From REEP01 sp964517265 (GTDB taxonomy: Bacteria; Pseudomonadota; Alphaproteobacteria; Rhodospirillales; Defluviicoccaceae), in the NCBI GenBank assembly GCA_964517265.1, contig CAZFBS010000017.1, forward strand, positions 1-55,521: a DNA stretch of 55,521 bases, given 5' to 3'. The first letter of the stretch is position 1, and each line of letters begins with the position of its first letter. The translations under genes were made by a program, and so were the position numbers. Positions 51,414-55,521 of this stretch are shown here, piece by piece. Below the pieces are notes generated by a model, which saw nothing but the letters and a program-made list of their open reading frames with translations, did no database searches and was not told the origin of the DNA.

Positions 51414-53597
51414 ATGGGGCTAGCTTCTGCAGCGCGAATCAGAGCATTGCGTATCATTCCCTTTGGCAGGGCCGGTGTTGCAAAGGCCGTTTGGCAACGG
51501 CTGGGAAGGGTTCTCGGGGCTGAGCGGGACCGATGGGTGCTGTGGTCTCCGGTCGGGTTCGGCTTGGGGATCGGCATTTACTTCTCGCTTCGATTCGAGC
51601 CTGTGGCATGGGTTGGGCCTGTAGTGATGACCGCGATACTTGTCGTTATTCTCCTGCCGGGGTGCCGCGGCCCGGGGGTTGCCCTCTCAGCAGGCACCGT
51701 CGCTGTCGTTGCCGCCGGTTTTGCCGTGGCGCAAGTCCGCACTACGATGGTCGATACGCCACTGTTGGAGCGGCGTCTCGGTCCCGTCGATATCAGTGGC
51801 CGGATCGAGCACTTTGAACCTCGCGTGGGCAGCGTTCGTGTCCTCCTGACGGACTTGTCGATTGGCAGACTGACGCACGAGCGAACCCCGAGGCGAGTAC
51901 GAATCAGCCTGCGGGGTCCGCAGCCGCGAATGCAGGCGGGCGACTTGGTTCGTCTGCGCGGGGTCCTGATGCCGTTGCCGGCGCCGAGTACCCCGGGCGG
52001 GTTCGACTTCCAGAGACAGTCTTATTTTCAAAGATTGGGGGCGGTCGGGTACGGTTATGGTCGGGCGGCGGTTGTTGGCGAGGTCGCCGGCGCCGAAGGT
52101 ACGGCGGCCGTGATCGCCCGTCTGCGGCAGCGCATCACCGAGCGCGTTCAAGATCATCTGAAGGGATCGACCGGTGCCATCGCAGTGGCTTTGATGACCG
52201 GCGAACGCGGCGAGATCCCGAAGGCGGTGATGGTATCGATACGAGAGTCGGGATTGGCTCATCTTCTGGCCATCTCCGGGCTTCACATGGGTTTGATGGC
52301 AGGCGTGTTGTTCACCGCTAGTCGTGCAAGTCTCGCCCTGATTCCTGTCATTGCCCTGCGCTTTCCGATCAAGAAATTCGCGGCAGCGATCGCCATCGCC
52401 GGGGCGGCCGCCTATGCGGCGCTGTCGGGCGCAAATATTCCCACGCAAAGGGCGCTGCTGATGGTTGGGCTTGTCATGCTGGCCTTCATGCTCGACCGCC
52501 ACGGGGTGTCGATGCGCGGGGTCGCCGGGGCCGCCATCATCATCCTTTGTCTGGCGCCGGAGAGCTTGCTGACCGCGAGCTTCCAGCTTTCCTTTGCCGC
52601 CGTGGTCGCCCTTATTGCCGTCTATGAGGCGGTACGGGATATGCACCGACGCCGCGGGCAGGGACCTGCCTCCGGGACGGCACGCGTCGTACTTTACCTT
52701 GGCAGCGTGGCGCTGACGACACTGGTTGCCGGTGCGGCGACGGCTCCCTTCGCAGCCTATCATTTCAACCAGTATACGAGCTATAGTTTGGCCGCCAATC
52801 TTGTTGCGGTCCCGATTACCACGCTTTGGATCATGCCATGGGCGGTGGCCGCCTTCGTTCTCATGCCTTTCGGTCTCGAAAACATGGCTCTCACGCCGAT
52901 GGGCTGGGGCATTGAGCTAGTGATTGCGGTGGCGGCCGCTGTTTCTCAGTGGCCCGGAGCGGTATCGCGGCTTCCAACCATGCCAGGATGGTCGATCATC
53001 TTCGTTACTATCGGCGGACTGTGGCTGTGTCTGTGGCGGACCTCATGGCGTTACCTCGGTGCGGTCGTCATTGCAGCCGGTCTCGGCGGTATCCTCTTTG
53101 TCCGGCCGCCGGATCTTTTGATCAATGCGGAAGGAAGCCTGATCGCTGTGCGGACACAGCATGGGGTCCTCAAATTTTCGACGCTGCGAGGCGATCGGTT
53201 TGCGCGAGAATCTTGGCTGCGACGATATGCTTACGAAGAGGACCGCGCGCCCTGGCCGAAGGAGGGCCACAGCGCGGATGGGACCCTTGGCTGTGACAGC
53301 CTCGGCTGCATTGTCCGAATCAAAAACCAAGTGGTTGCCGTCACACGGCGGCCCGAGGCGCTCGCCGAAGATTGCCGCCACGCCGATATCATGCTGAGTT
53401 TGGTGCCCGTTAGAATCGCGTGCCCAACGCCACACACGCTCATTGACCGCCGGACCCTGGCGCGCCAGGGCGCCCATGCGATCTGGCTGGGCAATAGCAA
53501 ACGATCCCATCCCTCAGCCGACGAACTTGCGATCGTTGTGAAAAGCGTCAACGCATTGCGCGGCGAACGCCCTTGGAGCGTAGGTACTCGCCCCTAA
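51414..53597 (+). CDS. comEC: ComEC/Rec2-family DNA uptake channel protein
   Basis: Membrane protein of the natural-transformation channel family, 727 aa. DUF4131 region at the N-terminus (about 30-210), then the Competence domain with LAHLLAISGLHMGLMAGVLF, ALLMVGLVMLAFMLDRHGVS and ASFQLSFAAVVALI. The C-terminal part lacks the zinc motif of ComEC metallo-beta-lactamase domains and instead has the alphaproteobacterial form (LGCDSLGCIVRIKNQVVAVTR and HAIWLGNSK). Convergent with lexA, 117 bases between stops. Confidence 0.92.
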   Translation: MGLASAARIRALRIIPFGRAGVAKAVWQRLGRVLGAERDRWVLWSPVGFGLGIGIYFSLRFEPVAWVGPVVMTAILVVILLPGCRGPGVALSAGTVAVVAAGFAVAQVRTTMVDTPLLERRLGPVDISGRIEHFEPRVGSVRVLLTDLSIGRLTHERTPRRVRISLRGPQPRMQAGDLVRLRGVLMPLPAPSTPGGFDFQRQSYFQRLGAVGYGYGRAAVVGEVAGAEGTAAVIARLRQRITERVQDHLKGSTGAIAVALMTGERGEIPKAVMVSIRESGLAHLLAISGLHMGLMAGVLFTASRASLALIPVIALRFPIKKFAAAIAIAGAAAYAALSGANIPTQRALLMVGLVMLAFMLDRHGVSMRGVAGAAIIILCLAPESLLTASFQLSFAAVVALIAVYEAVRDMHRRRGQGPASGTARVVLYLGSVALTTLVAGAATAPFAAYHFNQYTSYSLAANLVAVPITTLWIMPWAVAAFVLMPFGLENMALTPMGWGIELVIAVAAAVSQWPGAVSRLPTMPGWSIIFVTIGGLWLCLWRTSWRYLGAVVIAAGLGGILFVRPPDLLINAEGSLIAVRTQHGVLKFSTLRGDRFARESWLRRYAYEEDRAPWPKEGHSADGTLGCDSLGCIVRIKNQVVAVTRRPEALAEDCRHADIMLSLVPVRIACPTPHTLIDRRTLARQGAHAIWLGNSKRSHPSADELAIVVKSVNALRGERPWSVGTRP

Positions 53598-53714
53598 AGC
53601 GGGGCCTGACCGCATGTTCTGCCGAAGCCACCAGCGTGATATAGCCAACGACATGATGCACTGGCCGCCGGATCCATGGCGGTCATTCCGTGTGCGCCCG
53701 CCTCGTGCAAGGCA

Positions 53715-54437
53715 TCAATAGCGTCGAATCAAGCCGACCAGACGCCCTTGCACCTTTACCTGATCCGGGCCGCAGATCCTCGCCTCATAGGCAGCATTGG
53801 CCGGCTCCAATGCAATGGATTGCCCTCTGCGTCGAAGACGCTTCAGAGTCACTTCCTCGTTGTCGACGAGGGCAACCACAATGGTGCCATTCTCCGCGTT
53901 GTCGCAGCGTTGGATCACGACCGTATCGCCATTAAGAATGCCGGCATCGATCATCGAATCGCCTTCCACCTCAAGGGCATAATGCTCGCCGCTGCTCAAC
54001 AGGGCGGCAGGAACTGCAATACTTCGGGAGTAATCGCGCAGAGCTTCGATCGGCGTGCCCGCAGCAATGCGTCCACAAAGAGGAAGCTGAACCGAAGAAT
54101 GCTCCGAGGTCGTCGTTTGCGCCGTCTGGAACTTAAAATCAGCGTGAATGACGTTGGAGGAAGACAGAGCGGGAGAGGAAGACAGCATCGGTTCCATGTC
54201 ACGGCGCGCCGGCAGCACCACGTTCTCCGGCAGGCGCAGGACCTCCAATGCCCGCGCGCGATGAGGAAGGCGGCGCAGGAAACCCCGCTCTTCCAGAGCG
54301 GTAATCAGCCGATGAATTCCCGACTTGGAACGCAGGCCCAACGCCTCTTTCATTTCTTCAAAGGAGGGGGAAAAGCCCGCGTCTTTCAATCTTTGATCGA
54401 TAAACAACAGCAACTGATATTGTTTTTTGGTTAGCAT
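53715..54437 (-). CDS. lexA: SOS repressor LexA
   Basis: Transcriptional repressor of the DNA-damage response, 240 aa. Winged helix-turn-helix at 1-65 (YQLLLFIDQRLKDAGFSPSF, SKSGIHRLITALEERGF). The autocleavage site is A126-G127 in CGRIAAGTPIEA; catalytic S161 (GDSMIDAG) and K199 (EVTLKRL). A Ser/Thr-rich linker (85-115) is longer than in E. coli LexA, usual for this group. It carries its own operator upstream, so autoregulation is expected. Confidence 0.97.
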   Translation of the reverse strand: MLTKKQYQLLLFIDQRLKDAGFSPSFEEMKEALGLRSKSGIHRLITALEERGFLRRLPHRARALEVLRLPENVVLPARRDMEPMLSSSPALSSSNVIHADFKFQTAQTTTSEHSSVQLPLCGRIAAGTPIEALRDYSRSIAVPAALLSSGEHYALEVEGDSMIDAGILNGDTVVIQRCDNAENGTIVVALVDNEEVTLKRLRRRGQSIALEPANAAYEARICGPDQVKVQGRLVGLIRRY

Positions 54438-54571
54438 ACGTCATTCTCCTGTCAATCCCGTTCGCGAAATGATCCGGCCGCGCTGCCAAACCTCCCCAGT
54501 ATGCCGCCCCAGTACACCCCAAAAAATGTTGCGCGTCCCCCGAGCAGAACAAAACAACAACCAGCTTCTAT

Positions 54572-54586
54572 GTTCTATTTTAGTTC
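54572..54586 (-). promoter_or_regulatory. LexA operator of lexA
   Basis: GTTC-N7-GTTC (read on the plus strand), the alphaproteobacterial SOS box. Weaker relatives lie nearby: GTTC-N7-GATC at 54460-54474 and GAAC-N7-CAAC at 54547-54561. The box sits about 135 bases before the lexA start. Confidence 0.85.
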
Positions 54587-54606
54587 TTGGCAGCCGTCAA
54601 GGACAA
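54577..54606 (-). promoter_or_regulatory. lexA promoter overlapped by its operator
   Basis: On the minus strand TTGTCC (54606-54601), 18-base spacer, TAAAAT (54582-54577). The -10 hexamer lies inside the N7 of the SOS box, so LexA binding would block RNA polymerase. The rest of 54438-54763 holds no supported gene. Confidence 0.55.
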
Positions 54607-54763
54607 TTGACTTTCACCGGCCGCAACAAATAAGAGGGAGGAAGGGACGGAACACCGGTAGCGTAGGAACAGCCCGACATGAGGCGGAGATAATGAAGGG
54701 CTACCCTGTGTCTATGGCTTTCATCTGCAGGCATCAACATGGTGAACAGCGGATCCGTCCGCT

Positions 54764-55240
54764 TCAGCGGCTCATGAAATCACCGGATTTTCCGCCGGAC
54801 TTATGGACAAGGCGTAAATCGGTGATCTGGATCCCGCGGTCAGCTGCCTTGCACATGTCATACACGGTCAAAGCCGCGACCGCCGCCGCGGTCAGCGCTT
54901 CCATCTCGACGCCCGTGCGGCCGTTGAGGCTGCAGGTTGCTGTCACTTCAACACCGGGAATCCAGTCCTCCACCGCGAAATCAACGGTGACTGCCGTGAG
55001 CATCAGTGGGTGACACAAGGGAATCAGGTCTGCCGTCCGCTTAGCTGCCATGATTCCAGCCAGCCGGGCAACCCCGAGAACATCACCTTTCTTCAACTTG
55101 CCGTTCTGGATCAGCGCTTTTGTCTCCGGCTGCATCAGGATTACCGCCTTGGCAGTCGCGCTTCGCGCAGTCGTTTCCTTGGCCGAGATATCGACCATGA
55201 TCGCTCTGCCTTCGGCATCAAAATGGGTAAATTCCGCCAT
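54764..55240 (-). CDS. moaC: Cyclic pyranopterin monophosphate synthase MoaC
   Basis: Molybdenum cofactor enzyme forming cPMP with MoaA; 158 aa from ATG 55240. Conserved blocks: FTHFDAEGRAIMVDISAKETT, GVARLAGIMAAKRTADLIPLCHPL, the K/H residues of this segment, GVEMEALTAAAVAALTVYDMCK and the C-terminal LVHKSGGKSG. A frame start at 55279 has no support. moaA is not in the window. The 163 bases between it and the tRNA contain a 7-bp hairpin at 55373-55391 (CCGAGGC/GCCTCGG) without a T run. Confidence 0.95.
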   Translation of the reverse strand: MAEFTHFDAEGRAIMVDISAKETTARSATAKAVILMQPETKALIQNGKLKKGDVLGVARLAGIMAAKRTADLIPLCHPLMLTAVTVDFAVEDWIPGVEVTATCSLNGRTGVEMEALTAAAVAALTVYDMCKAADRGIQITDLRLVHKSGGKSGDFMSR

Positions 55241-55400
55241 CAGATTCCCGCCACTTCGCTCGACGGCGAACCCGAGCAACGCGTCTCGGGGGAGTGGTCA
55301 ACGGGATCAGCCTAGTTGCGTGTTCCGGCCGCTGCAAGACCGACGAACGGGCTGCATGAGCGGTTCCTCGCCCCGAGGCTGAAAGCCTCGGAGGCCGAGG

Positions 55401-55430
55401 TTGCTTAGAGATAGGCCAAGTGCTTATAGT
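55401..55430 (+). promoter_or_regulatory. Probable promoter of tRNA-Pro
   Basis: TTGCTT, 18-base spacer, TATAGT, ending 13 bases before the tRNA. Position and -10 quality fit a stable-RNA promoter. Confidence 0.5.
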
Positions 55431-55443
55431 GCATAAGGAGAGT

Positions 55444-55520
55444 CGGAGCGTGGCGCAGCCTGGTAGCGCACTACACTGGGGGTGTAGGGGTCGTGGGTTC
55501 AAATCCCGCCGCTCCGACCA
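55444..55520 (+). tRNA. tRNA-Pro (anticodon GGG)
   Basis: 77 bases folding as a full cloverleaf. Acceptor CGGAGCG pairs with CGCTCCG followed by ACCA, encoded CCA. D stem GCGC/GCGC; anticodon stem CTACA/TGTAG with loop CTGGGGG, anticodon GGG at 34-36, reading CCC/CCU; T arm with GTTCAAATC. A normal chromosomal tRNA; such 3' ends are common integration sites, but the sequence beyond is outside the window. Confidence 0.96.
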
Positions 55521-55521
55521 G

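Noticed and set aside
55373..55391. Hairpin CCGAGGC/GCCTCGG as terminator
   Set aside because: No T run follows on either strand and the stem is only 7 bp.
55218..55502. Minus-strand frame crossing the tRNA and the moaC start
   Set aside because: It reads through the tRNA and has no family features; the tRNA fold is complete.

Overview
The window is high-GC bacterial chromosome and reads as a free-living alphaproteobacterium, most likely of the Rhodospirillales type. The basis is: a System I (Ccm) cytochrome c maturation operon, an RpoH-type sigma factor, a LexA of alphaproteobacterial form with a GTTC-N7-GTTC operator, a dapF-mtaB-ftsY string, DUF1289 and DUF2934 proteins, and a nearly complete hopanoid (hpn) locus. 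The genus cannot be fixed from the sequence. No phage, insertion sequence or CRISPR array was seen.

Layout. 1-6501: a branched-chain amino acid-type ABC importer (livG cut by the left edge, livH, livM, binding protein, livF) followed by a PaaK-like AMP-forming CoA ligase. This looks like one uptake and CoA-activation unit. 6587-6813: a small ORF ending at a strong intrinsic terminator. 6973-14116: ccmABCDEFGHI, a complete haem-export and cytochrome c assembly operon with many overlapping ends. 14378-16544: pgk, a zinc-ribbon Nudix hydrolase and a small protein. 16585-25468, all minus: a membrane class III nucleotide cyclase, ftsY-mtaB-dapF coupled by ATGA overlaps, the sulfur-amino-acid set metC-sseA-cysK, and an ADP-ribose pyrophosphatase-like Nudix gene.

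25773-39483: the hopanoid region. hpnC, hpnB, hpnD, hpnE, shc (hpnF) and hpnG run on the plus strand. hpnH, ispH and the RND exporter hpnN run on the minus strand, meeting hpnG tail to tail. rpmF (L32, 58 aa) and hisI sit divergently between hpnN and a separate hpnM. Together these supply the isoprenoid precursor (ispH), make hydroxysqualene, squalene and hopene, extend the side chain (hpnH, hpnG) and move the lipid outward (hpnN, possibly hpnM).

39484-40323 is a long non-coding stretch with a good promoter in front of rpoH. It is followed by a SAM hydrolase-type protein, a metallo-beta-lactamase-fold protein, a two-gene type I secretion unit on the minus strand with no visible substrate or outer-membrane partner, and a large PatZ-like pseudo-acyl-CoA synthetase/GNAT protein. 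49527-55521 holds a patch of degenerate 20-nt repeats, DUF1289 and DUF2934 small proteins, another Nudix protein overlapping a conserved-looking 77-aa protein, comEC convergent with lexA, moaC, and a complete tRNA-Pro(GGG) at the right edge.

No wholly new system could be demonstrated. The best leads are enzymes whose expected catalytic residues are altered (PatZ-like protein, class III cyclase, PaaK-like ligase), an hpnN gene without a usable start codon for its first membrane helix, a LivH with extra membrane segments, an orphan type I secretion pair, and the repeat patch at 49527-49641.
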